Source: Gemmatimonadota bacterium
Lineage (GTDB): Bacteria; Gemmatimonadota; Gemmatimonadetes; Gemmatimonadales; GWC2-71-9
Assembly (NCBI GenBank): GCA_003221985.1
Contig: QHUQ01000129.1
Location: 1 to 32,709 of the forward strand
Direction: 5' to 3'
Length of the DNA stretch: 32,709 nucleotides
How positions within the stretch are numbered: position 1 is the stretch's first letter; each line of letters opens with the position of its first letter. Positions 19,423 to 28,217 of the stretch are shown here, piece after piece. The notes under the pieces are model-generated. The model was not told the DNA's origin. It worked only from the letters and a program-made list of their open reading frames with translations, and did no database searches. Both the position numbers and the translations under genes were made by a program.

Positions 19423-21069
19423 TCAGTCGAGGTCCTGACTCATCGGGAGACGGATATGATGCCGGCGCGCCGCCTCGATCGCTTCGGGATAGCCCGCGTC
19501 GGCATGTCGTGCGACACCGATCCCCGGATCGTTGGTGAGCACGCGCTCGAGTCGCCGCTCGGCGGCGGACGTCCCGTCGGCGACGATCACTTGCCCCGCG
19601 TGCAGCGAGTTACCGATGCCCACGCCGCCGCCGTGGTGGAACGAAACCCACGACGCGCCCGATGCCGTGTTGAGCAGCGCGTTGAGGATCGCCCAGTCGG
19701 CGATGGCGTCTGAGCCGTCCCGCATCGCTTCGGTCTCCCGGAATGGCGAGGCCACCGAGCCGGTGTCGAGATGATCGCGGCCGATCACGATCGGCGCGGA
19801 CAGCTCGCCGCGCCGCACCAGCTCGTTCAGCGCGACGCCGAAGCGCGCCCGCTCACCCTGCCCCAGCCAGCAGATCCGCGCCGGCAACCCCTGAAACGCG
19901 ACGCGCTCCTGAGCGAGCGTGATCCAGCGCCGGAGATGCGCGTTGTCGGGGAAGAGCTCCAGCACGAGCTGATCGGTGCGGTGCAGGTCCTTCACGTCGC
20001 CCGAGAGGGCGACCCAGCGGAACGGCCCCTTCCCTGCACAGAACAGCGGCCGGATGTACTCCGGCACGAATCCCGGAATCGTGAACGCGTCGGCGACGCC
20101 GGCGTCGCGTGCCTCCGTGCGGATGTTGTTGCCGTAATCGAACGCGATTGCGCCGCGCCCGCGAAAATCGAGCATCGCGCGCACATGGGTCGCCATGCTC
20201 GCCCGCGCGCGTCGCAGGTACTCGTCGGGAGACGAGCGCCGCAATTCCTCCGCCGCGGCGAGACTCAACCCTGCCGGGACGTAGCCGTTGAGCGGATCGT
20301 GCGCCGACGTCTGGTCGGTCACCACATCGGGAACGAAGCCGCGGCGCACGAGGTCGGGCAGCACGTCGGCACAATTGCCGACGAGACCGACGGACAGGGC
20401 CTTCCCGGCTCGTTGTGCCTCGTCGCACCACGCCAGCGCTTCGTCCACGCGTGTCGTCGAGCGATCGAGATACCGCGTTTCCACGCGACGCTGCACCCGC
20501 GCGGGATCCACCTCGACGGCGAGACAAATCCCCTCGTTCATGGTGGCCGCGAGCGGCTGGGCGCCGCCCATGCCTCCCAATCCACCCGTCAGGACGATCC
20601 GTCCCCGCAGCGATCCTTGAAACTGGCGCTGCGCAACTGCACCGAGGGTCTCATAGGTCCCCTGCAGAATTCCCTGCGTCCCGATGTAGATCCACGATCC
20701 GGCGGTCATCTGGCCATACATGATCAGACCGCGGCGTTCCAGATCCCGGAACACCTCCCACGTCGCGTACCGGCCGACGAGATTGGCGTTGGCGATGAGC
20801 ACTCGCGGGGCGTCGGGATGCGTCGTGAAAACGCCGACCGGTTTGCCCGACTGCACCAGCAGCGTTTCCTCGTCTCCCAGCGTGCGCAGCGTACGGCAGA
20901 TCGCATCGAACGACGCCCAGTTCCGCGCCGCCTTCCCCGTGCCGCCGTAGACCACGAGGTCCTGCGGCCGCTCCGCGACCTCCGGATCGAGGTTGTTCAT
21001 CAGCATCCGCAGCGCCGCTTCCTGCACCCATCCCTTGCAGGACTTGGTGCTGCCGCGGGGCGCTTTCAC
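19423..21069 (-). CDS. hutU: Urocanate hydratase (urocanase)
   Basis: Converts urocanate to imidazolonepropionate using tightly bound NAD+. The open frame runs back to 21921, but the first 284 codons there are an off-frame shadow of hutH. The real start is the GTG at 21069, which overlaps the hutH stop as GTGA and gives a standard 548 residues beginning [30 protein letters not shown]. Other signatures: [45 protein letters not shown] and the signature [20 protein letters not shown] with the catalytic Cys. Translation is very likely coupled to hutH. Confidence 0.96.
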   Translation of the reverse strand: MKAPRGSTKSCKGWVQEAALRMLMNNLDPEVAERPQDLVVYGGTGKAARNWASFDAICRTLRTLGDEETLLVQSGKPVGVFTTHPDAPRVLIANANLVGRYATWEVFRDLERRGLIMYGQMTAGSWIYIGTQGILQGTYETLGAVAQRQFQGSLRGRIVLTGGLGGMGGAQPLAATMNEGICLAVEVDPARVQRRVETRYLDRSTTRVDEALAWCDEAQRAGKALSVGLVGNCADVLPDLVRRGFVPDVVTDQTSAHDPLNGYVPAGLSLAAAEELRRSSPDEYLRRARASMATHVRAMLDFRGRGAIAFDYGNNIRTEARDAGVADAFTIPGFVPEYIRPLFCAGKGPFRWVALSGDVKDLHRTDQLVLELFPDNAHLRRWITLAQERVAFQGLPARICWLGQGERARFGVALNELVRRGELSAPIVIGRDHLDTGSVASPFRETEAMRDGSDAIADWAILNALLNTASGASWVSFHHGGGVGIGNSLHAGQVIVADGTSAAERRLERVLTNDPGIGVARHADAGYPEAIEAARRHHIRLPMSQDLD

Positions 21070-22523
21070 GGCGCAAACCTGCCTGCCCGGATTCCGGCCG
21101 CGACCCGCTCGATGTCGGCCGTCATGGGCCGATCCCCCGTCAATGCCGGCGAGTCCTCGCGAACGGCGGCGTGCAGCCGCGCGACCGCTGTGGCGGGCCG
21201 GAGCGGCTTCAAGTATTCGAGTCCCTGGGCACCCGCGAGCAGCTCGATGGCGAGAATCCGTTCGGTGTTGGCCAGGATCCGCCCCGCCTTCCACGCGGCG
21301 CTCATCCCCATCGGCACGACGTCTTCCTGATTGCCTTCGGTGGGCACGGACTGCACGCTCGCCGGCGTCGCCAGCACGCGGCAGTCGGCCACGAGCGCCG
21401 CCGCCGCGATCTGCGCCGTCATGAAGCCGGACTCGAGGCCGGGGTCGTGCGCCAGAAATGCCGGCAGCCCCGACGACAGGTCCGGATTCACGACACGCTC
21501 GAGGCGCCGCTCGGCCAGTCCGGCGAGCGTCGTCAGTGCAATCGCGACGACGTCCAGCGCGAGCGCGATCGGCTGGCCGTGGAAGTTCCCTCCAGAAATC
21601 ACGTCGTCGCCGAATACGAGCGGGTTGTCCGTCGCCGCATTCAGCTCCGTCGTGACGAGCCGCTCGGCGAACGCGAGTCCTTCGCCGGCGGCTCCCAACA
21701 CCTGAGGCGTGCAGCGCAACGAGTAGGCATCCTGCACGCGCGGATCGTTCTCGCGGTGCGATTCGCGGATTTCGCTGTCGGCCAGGAGGTCGCGCAGCAG
21801 CGTCGCCGAGCGTTGCTGCTGCGGGTGCGGACGGGCGTCGTGAATGCGGGCGTCGAAGGGATCGGGTGAGCCGCGCACCGCCTCGAGGCTCATGGCCGCC
21901 GCTGCATGCGCCGTGCGCCACGCGGTCCAGGCATCGGTTACGAGCAGCGCGGCGAGACCCGTTTGCGCCTGTGTCCCGTTGACGAATGCGAGGCCTTCCT
22001 TGGCTTCCAGCGTTATCGGCCGTGAGACCTGCACGTCCCCTTCGCCGATCATGGCCAGCGCGAGATGCGACAGGGGCGCCAGATCGCCCGACGCACCCAC
22101 ACTGCCCTGCGACGGCACCGTGGGATGCACGCGGGCGTTGAGCATGTCGACGAGCAGCTCGGGAAGCACCGGCCGCACCCCGCTCGTCCCGCGCAACAGG
22201 ACGTTGGCGCGGAGCAGCATCATCGCGCGCACGGCATCCTGCGCCAACGGCTCACCCACGCCCGAGGCATGGCTGCGAATGAGATTGAGCTGCAGCTGGC
22301 GCGCCTGCTCGGGGGGGATGCGTACGTGCGCGAGCTTGCCGAATCCGGTATTGACGCCATACATCGTCTGGCCGCGCTCGATCGCCGCCTCGACCGCGCG
22401 GCGCGATTGCTGCACCGCGCCGAGCGCCTGCGGCGCGATCGCCACCGGCGCATTGCCTCGGGCGACCGCGACGACGTCGGCGATGGAAAGGGAATGGCCA
22501 TCAAGCGTCACAGGCTTGGGCAT
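21066..22523 (-). CDS. hutH: Histidine ammonia-lyase
   Basis: Removes ammonia from L-histidine to form urocanate, the first step of the Hut pathway. The MIO cofactor is made autocatalytically from the Ala-Ser-Gly triad in [14 protein letters not shown]. Other family marks: [46 protein letters not shown] segment [22 protein letters not shown] and [21 protein letters not shown] place the start at the ATG read from 22523 ([17 protein letters not shown]; 485 residues). An upstream in-frame start at 22562 would lie inside a perfect hairpin and add unrelated residues. No Shine-Dalgarno sequence is obvious, as only ten bases separate the hairpin from the ATG. Confidence 0.96.
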   Translation of the reverse strand: MPKPVTLDGHSLSIADVVAVARGNAPVAIAPQALGAVQQSRRAVEAAIERGQTMYGVNTGFGKLAHVRIPPEQARQLQLNLIRSHASGVGEPLAQDAVRAMMLLRANVLLRGTSGVRPVLPELLVDMLNARVHPTVPSQGSVGASGDLAPLSHLALAMIGEGDVQVSRPITLEAKEGLAFVNGTQAQTGLAALLVTDAWTAWRTAHAAAAMSLEAVRGSPDPFDARIHDARPHPQQQRSATLLRDLLADSEIRESHRENDPRVQDAYSLRCTPQVLGAAGEGLAFAERLVTTELNAATDNPLVFGDDVISGGNFHGQPIALALDVVAIALTTLAGLAERRLERVVNPDLSSGLPAFLAHDPGLESGFMTAQIAAAALVADCRVLATPASVQSVPTEGNQEDVVPMGMSAAWKAGRILANTERILAIELLAGAQGLEYLKPLRPATAVARLHAAVREDSPALTGDRPMTADIERVAAGIRAGRFAP

Positions 22524-22533
22524 GGAGACCAAA

Positions 22534-22576
22534 GCTAAAGCGCCGGAGTGGCTGTTGACCACTCCGGCGCTTTAGC
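22534..22576 (-). terminator. Perfect 18-bp hairpin between FN3 lipoprotein gene and hutH
   Basis: Arms 22534-22551 and 22559-22576 are exact reverse complements around a 7-base loop (22552-22558). On the minus strand the second arm ends in CGCTTTAGC followed by TTTGG, a weak U-rich tail. It lies 14 bases past the stop of the lipoprotein gene, which suits a terminator, but it also ends only 10 bases before the hutH ATG, so an attenuator or operator role is possible. Confidence 0.7.
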
Positions 22577-22590
22577 CAATCACAGGACCC

Positions 22591-23760
22591 CTATTTCGAG
22601 CCTGAAACCGTGGTTCCAGTAGACAGTGCGACCGACTGTCCCGCGCGAATCTGTAGCTCAGGGTTTCCGACGTCGGTCTGGAAGCTCCAGTCGAAGATCA
22701 AGTAGTCGCGTCCGACGTGCGTCATCCGCAGGGCGCCGTAGTGGAGTGTGGTGCCCTCGACGATCTCGAACACGTACGCATATCCCGGCACCGCCTGAAT
22801 CATGTTGCGGGAGTAACCGGAGGCCGGGGCGAAGTCGATCGACGTCAAATCGGCGACCGGCGAGGTGCTGTACAGCTGCATCCGCGTCCCGGCGAACTCG
22901 GGCACCAGCCAGAGCGTGGAGTCAGTGGGATCGCGATACACCCAGAAATCGATGCTCGTCAGGTTGCCGGACTGCACCCGGCCCAGTTCCGAAGCCTGGC
23001 CACGGCCGTCACCGTTGAGGTCATCCCAGAACCGGAAGCCTGATCTGGTCGTGTCTTCGTCATAGGCGAACACGAGCGTATTGCGCGCGTCGGGGCGCGG
23101 CGTGTCCTGGCGCAGCGGCGACCACAGACTCTCATAGCCCTCCCGGCTCACCGCCGTGACGCCGAAGCAGCGGGGCGCGCCGTTGGTCATCGCGCTGGCG
23201 AGGAACTCGGGCGCCACGGTCGTGCCCTCGAGCAGCCAGCTGGTATCGCACAGGCCGCTGTCGAGATTGTAGTCGGTGCTGTAGATGCGATACCACTTGA
23301 AGCGCGTGGGGGCCGTGAGGTACGCGTTGTCGTCCCACTCGAGATGAATGGCGCCGTTCAACGAAATCGAGAACAGCGAGGCCGGCGCGTCGAGCTGGAG
23401 GCGCTCGTCGACCGTGATCACGTTGCTGTTGCCGCTCTCGTTGCCGTTGTCGTCCACGGCCGTCACGAGATACTGCAGATGCGGCACGCCGTTATCGTGG
23501 AATGTGTTGGAGCTCGTCTCGCCGCGCAGGCCGAACGAACCGCTGCTCGACGCACGCGAATAGACGCGATAGCTGGCCAGATTCGCATCGGTGACGTCGT
23601 CCCAGATGAGCAGAATCCCCAGGGGGCGATTGGGATCGCCGCTGGGCTCGAGCTCGTAGGTAAGATTCGCCGGAGTGGACGGCCCGTTGCCCGGGGGAGC
23701 GACGAGCGACGCTTGGCAAGCGACGGCTGCCACCAACAGCAATGACAAGAGCAAACGCAT
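22591..23760 (-). CDS. Fibronectin type III lipoprotein with EF-hand-like loop, function unknown
   Basis: A 389-residue predicted lipoprotein: MRLLLSLLLVAAVAC is a signal peptide with lipobox VAAVAC, so Cys15 would be lipidated. Two fibronectin-III-like domains follow (about 30-120: LLIWDDVTDANLASYRVYSRASS, LQYLVTAVDDNGNESGNS; about 125-225: IHLEWDDNAY, RFKWYRIYSTD, PRCFGVTAVSREGYES). A segment DLNGDGRGQASE matches a 12-residue EF-hand loop exactly (D1, N3, D5, G6, E12), suggesting calcium binding. The rest is beta-rich. GAGG lies 5 bases before the ATG. It stands alone between the tatC-lptD frame and the hut genes. The product is probably an envelope or surface protein. No specific family recognised. 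Confidence 0.8.
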   Translation of the reverse strand: MRLLLSLLLVAAVACQASLVAPPGNGPSTPANLTYELEPSGDPNRPLGILLIWDDVTDANLASYRVYSRASSSGSFGLRGETSSNTFHDNGVPHLQYLVTAVDDNGNESGNSNVITVDERLQLDAPASLFSISLNGAIHLEWDDNAYLTAPTRFKWYRIYSTDYNLDSGLCDTSWLLEGTTVAPEFLASAMTNGAPRCFGVTAVSREGYESLWSPLRQDTPRPDARNTLVFAYDEDTTRSGFRFWDDLNGDGRGQASELGRVQSGNLTSIDFWVYRDPTDSTLWLVPEFAGTRMQLYSTSPVADLTSIDFAPASGYSRNMIQAVPGYAYVFEIVEGTTLHYGALRMTHVGRDYLIFDWSFQTDVGNPELQIRAGQSVALSTGTTVSGSK

Positions 23761-23818
23761 AGGAGCCTCAGGACGGGGATCGCTGGAGGTGTAAGCACGG
23801 GACGTGCCGCAAGCGAAG

Positions 23819-23835
23819 TCGCTGATTGTCAGCGA
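23819..23835 (-). terminator. Small hairpin in the spacer after the tatC-lptD frame
   Basis: TCGCTGA and TCAGCGA form a 7-bp perfect stem with a 3-base loop, about 50 bases past the stop of the tatC-lptD frame. It lacks a T-run. The rest of the 125-base spacer (23761-23885) must contain the promoter of the lipoprotein gene if it has its own; I could not identify one. Confidence 0.25.
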
Positions 23836-23885
23836 GTTACAACCGAACCCCGGCCTGCCATGTCACCGCGAGAGGACAGCGCAGT

Positions 23886-26800
23886 CTACTGGACGTAGGT
23901 GCGCTGGTCGTAGTCGAACTTGATGTCGGGCTGATCGGTCAACGTGATGTTGAAGATGAACGAGAAATTACCGGTGGCGGTCTTGTAAAAACCGAAGCTC
24001 GCGTGCCAGCGGCGCAGGTCGCGCTGGAACGTCAGCGAGTGGTCGGCGAATTGCCGCGTCACGATGTCGTACGACGTCGACCAGTTCGCAGTCCAGTTTC
24101 GTGTGGGGCTGAACGACAGATTCAGGCCGGCAGTCTGCCGCCCGGCGCGATGCTTCAAGGCTCCCGTATCCGCGCGGCTGCGGGTGCTCGAGAGGGTGAC
24201 GCCGAGCGCAAATTGCCGCCCGCCGCCGTAGCCGCGCCCCCCGCCGCCGCCCGCCAGGCTGCCTTGTGGGCCGTACGGAATCCGAGTTCCGCGATCATAG
24301 CGCCGGAAATCGTCGGTGGGGCCGCCCAGGCCGCTGTCGGCGCGCGCGGTCGTGTCCGCCGGCGGTGGCCGGGCCGGTCGTGACCGCAGCCCGAGCAGAC
24401 GGCCGATGCCTTGCAGTGTCGCGGGAGTGACCTGGAAGGAAGCATTCACACTTTGGAGGAACGGAGAGAACTTGGCGGTATCCGATCCAACGTCGCCGTC
24501 CTTCCAGAGATCGTGCGTCATGCTCAGCTGAAAGCCGGGGACCAGGTCGGAGAGAAACGTGTTGCTCAACGTTCCCGTCTGCCAACCGGTGTTATGCGGC
24601 AGCTTCGCCCGCTCGAAGTTGTAACTGATCGCGCTGGTGCTGATGCTGAGCAGCTTGATCTTGCGCGGTGCCTTCTCGGCGGCCGTGTCGCCGGCCGCGG
24701 CCTTGAGCTTCGCCTCGAACGTCTGCGCCAACCCCAGGCTGATTGTCTGCTGCGGATCGGTGCGCGCTTTCAGCGTCCGGCCGGTCGGATCGAAGGCGTG
24801 GGCATACTGCTCCGGAATCTTGACGCCCGGCGCGTACTGATAACTGATGATCGGCGACACCGTATGGCGGATGCGCGCCAATGGACCGAACCCGGGAAAG
24901 AACCCGAAAAAGGCGGGTGACACGCCCAGGTTGAAGGCCAGGCGCTTCCCCTGCTGGACGAATTCACCACCAGAGAACTGATTGCGCAGCATGAAGGGAC
25001 CGGACGTGGTGTTCACTATCGCCACCCCCGGCTGGATCTTCCACGTGCTGGTGAACAACGTCGGCAGATTGATGCTCGTCGACCAATCGACCTGCGTTTC
25101 GAACGTCCGGCCATACAGCACCCGATGGATACCGCCATCTGCCGTGTCTCCCGGCAGCGTGAACTCCGCGCGGTTGTTACTGCGGACGTCCACGATCGTG
25201 AGATTGTTGGCCCAGTTCCAGCGCCCGATGCGGACCGGCGTGCCGATGGTGATGTTCGTCCGGCGATCGTCGAAAAACTGTGGCAGCGTGTCGGCAACGG
25301 TGCTGCCCGGCCTTCCGGGTATCAGGAGCTGGCCGCCCGCCTGGTGAAACCGTTGATCGTTCGTGTACGAAAACGTCGGCGACCACGTGAGCCACGGCGT
25401 GATGCTGATGGTCGTCGGCGTCAAGTGAATCGACGGGAAGGACTGATCGATGGCGTTCGAGGACAGCTCCTGACGCCGGTTGCCGCCGATATCGAGATTC
25501 GCCCACGACAACCGCTTGGTGAAGGTGGCGCTCGAGTTGATGCTCGCCGTCACTTCCATGGGATTGAGCGAGTTGCGCCGGATGACCGACGCGTCGGTCG
25601 CGTAGTCGAGATGCGCATTGAAATCGGTGCGCGAATTGAAGCGCTGGGCGTGCGACCATCCGATGCGGGTGTTGGTGCTCGGCTGGTCCAGCTGCATCTG
25701 CCGGCTGTAGCTCAGCGTGCCGTGGACGAACCGATCGAGCCAGTCGTACTGCGCCTGCCCGTGAATCGCCACGTAGCGGCCCGCGAACCAATCCCCGGTC
25801 ACGAGCACGTCGAGGTAGTCGTTGACCACGAAGTAGTAGCCGAGGTCGGTCAGGTGCCGCGAATAGTGGCGCGTAGGGCGGACGAGGTCGTTCAATCCGA
25901 AGCGCGGAAACAGAATGCCGCTGCGCCGGCCCCCGCGGATGTCGTTGAAGATGAACGGCAGCCACATGATCGGCACGTCGCGCACGTACAGCACGGCGGG
26001 CCGCGCGATCATCGTCTGCTTGTTGATCCATTTGACCTGGCCAGCCGAAAAATGGTAGTCGGGCACGGGTTGCGGGTCGGATGTGAACTGCGCGGAGGCG
26101 ACGTAGACGCGCTTGTTTCCCGAATCGGCCGCGATCTCGCCACGCACGTACCAGGTCGCCCTACCCTGTTGGAAGTCCGTGAGCGCGTCGCGCACGGTTC
26201 CTCGCCGCACGCACGTATCGTAGCGCATCCCCTCTCCGACGAGCACCGTCCCCTGATCGAAGAGATGCGGATCGCCGGCGGCATCGAGCCGGCAGCTCCC
26301 CTCGTGGTAACGAATCGAATCAGCCTCGAGCTGTGTCCCTTCACGCTCGACGAAGGCCTCGCGGCGCAGAAACGTCGTCTGACTGTCGCCCTCGACCACG
26401 ATCGTGTCGGACATGTACCTGGTGATGCGGAAGTTCGGGAGCTTGAGCAGCGAGTCGATGACGCGGTCGGGAGCGGGCAATGAGCGGCTCGGCGCCGTGG
26501 GCAGTCCCAGCTTGTGAGCCGTGGACGTGTCGACCCGCCCCCCGCGACCGGTGTCGCCCGGCACGGGCCGCGCGGGCTGCGCCGGCGGCGCCGGCCGTGG
26601 ATTCTGCGCGTGGAGTGATCCGGCGCCGCCCCCCCCCAACAGGACCAGCACGACCACTGCCGCCGCCACGCGGCGGGCGCGCCGCCGGCTGGCCACCCAC
26701 GCACACCAGATGCTGACCTCATAGAGCAGCAGCAGCGGGCCCAGCATCAGCATCATCGAGACGGCATCGGGCGGCGTCAGAATCGCGGCGAGGAACGCGG

Positions 26801-27401
26801 CGATCACGATCGCGTAGCGTCGCTGCCGGCCCAGGAACTGCGGCGTGACGATCCCGAGCGAGGCGAGAATCGTCACCACCAGCGGCAGCTCGGCGACGAG
26901 CCCGCAGCCGACGACGAACGGTATCGCCATGCCGAAGTAGCGATCGATGGTGATCATCGCCGTCAGGTCGCTGCGCTGAAAGCCGAGCAACACCTTGAGC
27001 GCGGCAGGCAGCAGCCACTGGTAGCACGCGGCGGCCCCGACCAGGAACAGCACCACACCTACGCCCAGCGCGGGCACCATCAACCGCTTTTCGCGCTCGT
27101 ACAGCGCGGGCGCGAGAAACGCCCAGATCTGATAGATGACGACCGGTGACGCGAGCAGGCCGCCGAGCGCGAACGCGACCTTCAAGGTGAGCATGAAGGG
27201 CTCGGCGGGGCTCGTGAAGACGAGCCGCCCGCCCGGCAGGTACGGTGCGATCGGCCGCTTGAGCACTTCGATGATGTCGATCTTGTCGAGCAACCACCAG
27301 CCGACGATCGTGCCGACCAGGATCGCGAGCAGACTCCAGAGGATGCGCCAGCGCAGCTCCTCGAGATGGTCGAGAAACGGCATCTCACCGCGCGGGGTCA
27401 T
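23886..27401 (-). CDS. TatC domain joined in frame to an LptD-like outer-membrane protein
   Basis: One uninterrupted 1171-codon frame. Residues 1-~240 are TatC, the Tat signal-receptor: MPFLDHLEELRWRIL, then six hydrophobic segments, with conserved IYQIWAFLAPALYEREKRL, AELPLVVTIL and TPPDAVSM. Residues ~241-263 (RRRARRVAAAVVVLVLL... GAGSLHAQ) look like a cleavable signal peptide. Residues ~264-1171 match an LptD/OstA protein (LptD_2 type): an OstA-like beta-jellyroll (ITRYMSDTIVVEGDS, KWINKQTMIARPAVLYVRDVPIMWLPF), GGRRSGILFPRFG, then a long beta-barrel rich in alternating aromatics. LptD inserts lipopolysaccharide in the outer leaflet. A GTG at 26696 could start LptD alone (936 residues) but has no well-spaced ribosome-binding site. 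No tatC stop exists in this frame. Both domain calls are good; whether one polypeptide is made is open. Confidence 0.85.
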   Translation of the reverse strand: MTPRGEMPFLDHLEELRWRILWSLLAILVGTIVGWWLLDKIDIIEVLKRPIAPYLPGGRLVFTSPAEPFMLTLKVAFALGGLLASPVVIYQIWAFLAPALYEREKRLMVPALGVGVVLFLVGAAACYQWLLPAALKVLLGFQRSDLTAMITIDRYFGMAIPFVVGCGLVAELPLVVTILASLGIVTPQFLGRQRRYAIVIAAFLAAILTPPDAVSMMLMLGPLLLLYEVSIWCAWVASRRRARRVAAAVVVLVLLGGGGAGSLHAQNPRPAPPAQPARPVPGDTGRGGRVDTSTAHKLGLPTAPSRSLPAPDRVIDSLLKLPNFRITRYMSDTIVVEGDSQTTFLRREAFVEREGTQLEADSIRYHEGSCRLDAAGDPHLFDQGTVLVGEGMRYDTCVRRGTVRDALTDFQQGRATWYVRGEIAADSGNKRVYVASAQFTSDPQPVPDYHFSAGQVKWINKQTMIARPAVLYVRDVPIMWLPFIFNDIRGGRRSGILFPRFGLNDLVRPTRHYSRHLTDLGYYFVVNDYLDVLVTGDWFAGRYVAIHGQAQYDWLDRFVHGTLSYSRQMQLDQPSTNTRIGWSHAQRFNSRTDFNAHLDYATDASVIRRNSLNPMEVTASINSSATFTKRLSWANLDIGGNRRQELSSNAIDQSFPSIHLTPTTISITPWLTWSPTFSYTNDQRFHQAGGQLLIPGRPGSTVADTLPQFFDDRRTNITIGTPVRIGRWNWANNLTIVDVRSNNRAEFTLPGDTADGGIHRVLYGRTFETQVDWSTSINLPTLFTSTWKIQPGVAIVNTTSGPFMLRNQFSGGEFVQQGKRLAFNLGVSPAFFGFFPGFGPLARIRHTVSPIISYQYAPGVKIPEQYAHAFDPTGRTLKARTDPQQTISLGLAQTFEAKLKAAAGDTAAEKAPRKIKLLSISTSAISYNFERAKLPHNTGWQTGTLSNTFLSDLVPGFQLSMTHDLWKDGDVGSDTAKFSPFLQSVNASFQVTPATLQGIGRLLGLRSRPARPPPADTTARADSGLGGPTDDFRRYDRGTRIPYGPQGSLAGGGGGRGYGGGRQFALGVTLSSTRSRADTGALKHRAGRQTAGLNLSFSPTRNWTANWSTSYDIVTRQFADHSLTFQRDLRRWHASFGFYKTATGNFSFIFNITLTDQPDIKFDYDQRTYVQ
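26629..26637. repeat. G9 homopolymer in the LptD signal peptide region
   Basis: Nine consecutive C on the plus strand (nine G in the coding strand) encode the GGG of LLGGGGAGSLHA, precisely between the TatC and LptD domains. It is a potential slippage site, and also a spot where a sequencing or assembly indel would create or destroy the apparent fusion. Confidence 0.9.
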
Positions 27402-27422
27402 ATTCGGGTACGGCGACGGCCG

Positions 27423-28217
27423 CTAGGGCCTGAGGCGTTGCTGATTTTGCCGCGCGAGATCGGCCTCGGGGGAGCGCGGGTAGCCCGCGATCACCCGGGA
27501 GTAGAAGGACCGCGCCGTGGCCTTGTCTCCCCGTTGCTCGGCGAGGAGGCCCAGCTTATAGAGCGCGGATGGAGCGCGCGGCGAATTGGGATAGGCTCGC
27601 ACGAGTTGGTCGTACACCGCCGCGGCGGAATCGGGTGACGTCTGCTCGAAGCTTTCGCCGATGTAGAAGAGGGCGTCGGGCGCCCGTTCATGCGTTGGAA
27701 AGACGCGCAGGAACTCGCGGAACCCGAGCCGCGCCGTCGCGAGACTGCCACGGCGGTATTGCTGCAGCGAGATGTCGTACATCTGATCGGGACCAGGGCC
27801 CGCGGGCTTCCCGGACGGACCGACCGGGGCGCCGCCTGTGGCCGGCATCCCCGGGTCCGGCTGCTGGGCGCGCGATTCGATGCGCGACCGCAGCTCGGTG
27901 AGCCGTTGCTGGCTCTGGCCCGTCAATTCCTGCACCGCGACGAGCTGCTGCTGCACCGACAACAGCTCGGTGCGCAGGTCGCCACGCATTTGCACGAGGT
28001 ATGCCTGCTGCGTCGCCAATGCCTGCTGCAGCAGGCGGACGGCGGCCAGGATCGTGTCCCGTTCCGCCGCCCGCGCCGCATCACTCGTGGCGAGATCAGC
28101 CCGCAGCGCCTGGACCTGAAGCTCGACTTTCCGGACGTCCCCTTTCAGGGCGCAGCCGGCGACGAGCCCCAGCGTCAGGACCAGCGCGCTACGACGGACG
28201 GCGCAGATTGTCGCCAC
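27423..28217 (-). CDS. cpoB: Tol-Pal system lipoprotein CpoB/YbgF
   Basis: Periplasmic coordinator of Tol-Pal and peptidoglycan synthesis. From the GTG at 28217 the 264 residues begin MATICAVRRSALVLTLGLVAGC, a lipoprotein-type signal with lipobox VAGC, unlike E. coli CpoB, which is soluble. A coiled-coil region follows (ADLATSDAARAAERDTILAAVRLLQQALA; LLSVQQQLVAVQELTGQSQQRLTELRSRIE), then a Gly/Pro linker and three C-terminal TPRs (YDISLQQYRRGSLATARLGFREFLRVFP; DALFYIGESFEQTSPDSAAAVYDQLVRAYPNS; KATARSFYSRVIAGYPRSPEADLA), as expected for the family. The open frame extends to 28328, but that part lies inside pal and lacks a plausible signal. Overlap with pal is 29 bases. Confidence 0.9.
   Translation of the reverse strand: MATICAVRRSALVLTLGLVAGCALKGDVRKVELQVQALRADLATSDAARAAERDTILAAVRLLQQALATQQAYLVQMRGDLRTELLSVQQQLVAVQELTGQSQQRLTELRSRIESRAQQPDPGMPATGGAPVGPSGKPAGPGPDQMYDISLQQYRRGSLATARLGFREFLRVFPTHERAPDALFYIGESFEQTSPDSAAAVYDQLVRAYPNSPRAPSALYKLGLLAEQRGDKATARSFYSRVIAGYPRSPEADLARQNQQRLRP

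Noticed and set aside
19771..21330. 519-codon plus-strand frame antisense to hutU/hutH
   Set aside because: Same shadow composition, and it spans the boundary of two certain genes on the other strand.
21070..21921. N-terminal 284-codon extension of the hutU frame
   Set aside because: It is the off-frame shadow of hutH. Urocanase homology begins at the GTG at 21069, which overlaps the hutH stop, and the resulting length is normal.
25125..26483. 452-codon plus-strand frame antisense to lptD
   Set aside because: Arg/His/Asp-rich composition typical of high-GC antisense shadows, with no recognisable domain, opposite a well-supported gene.
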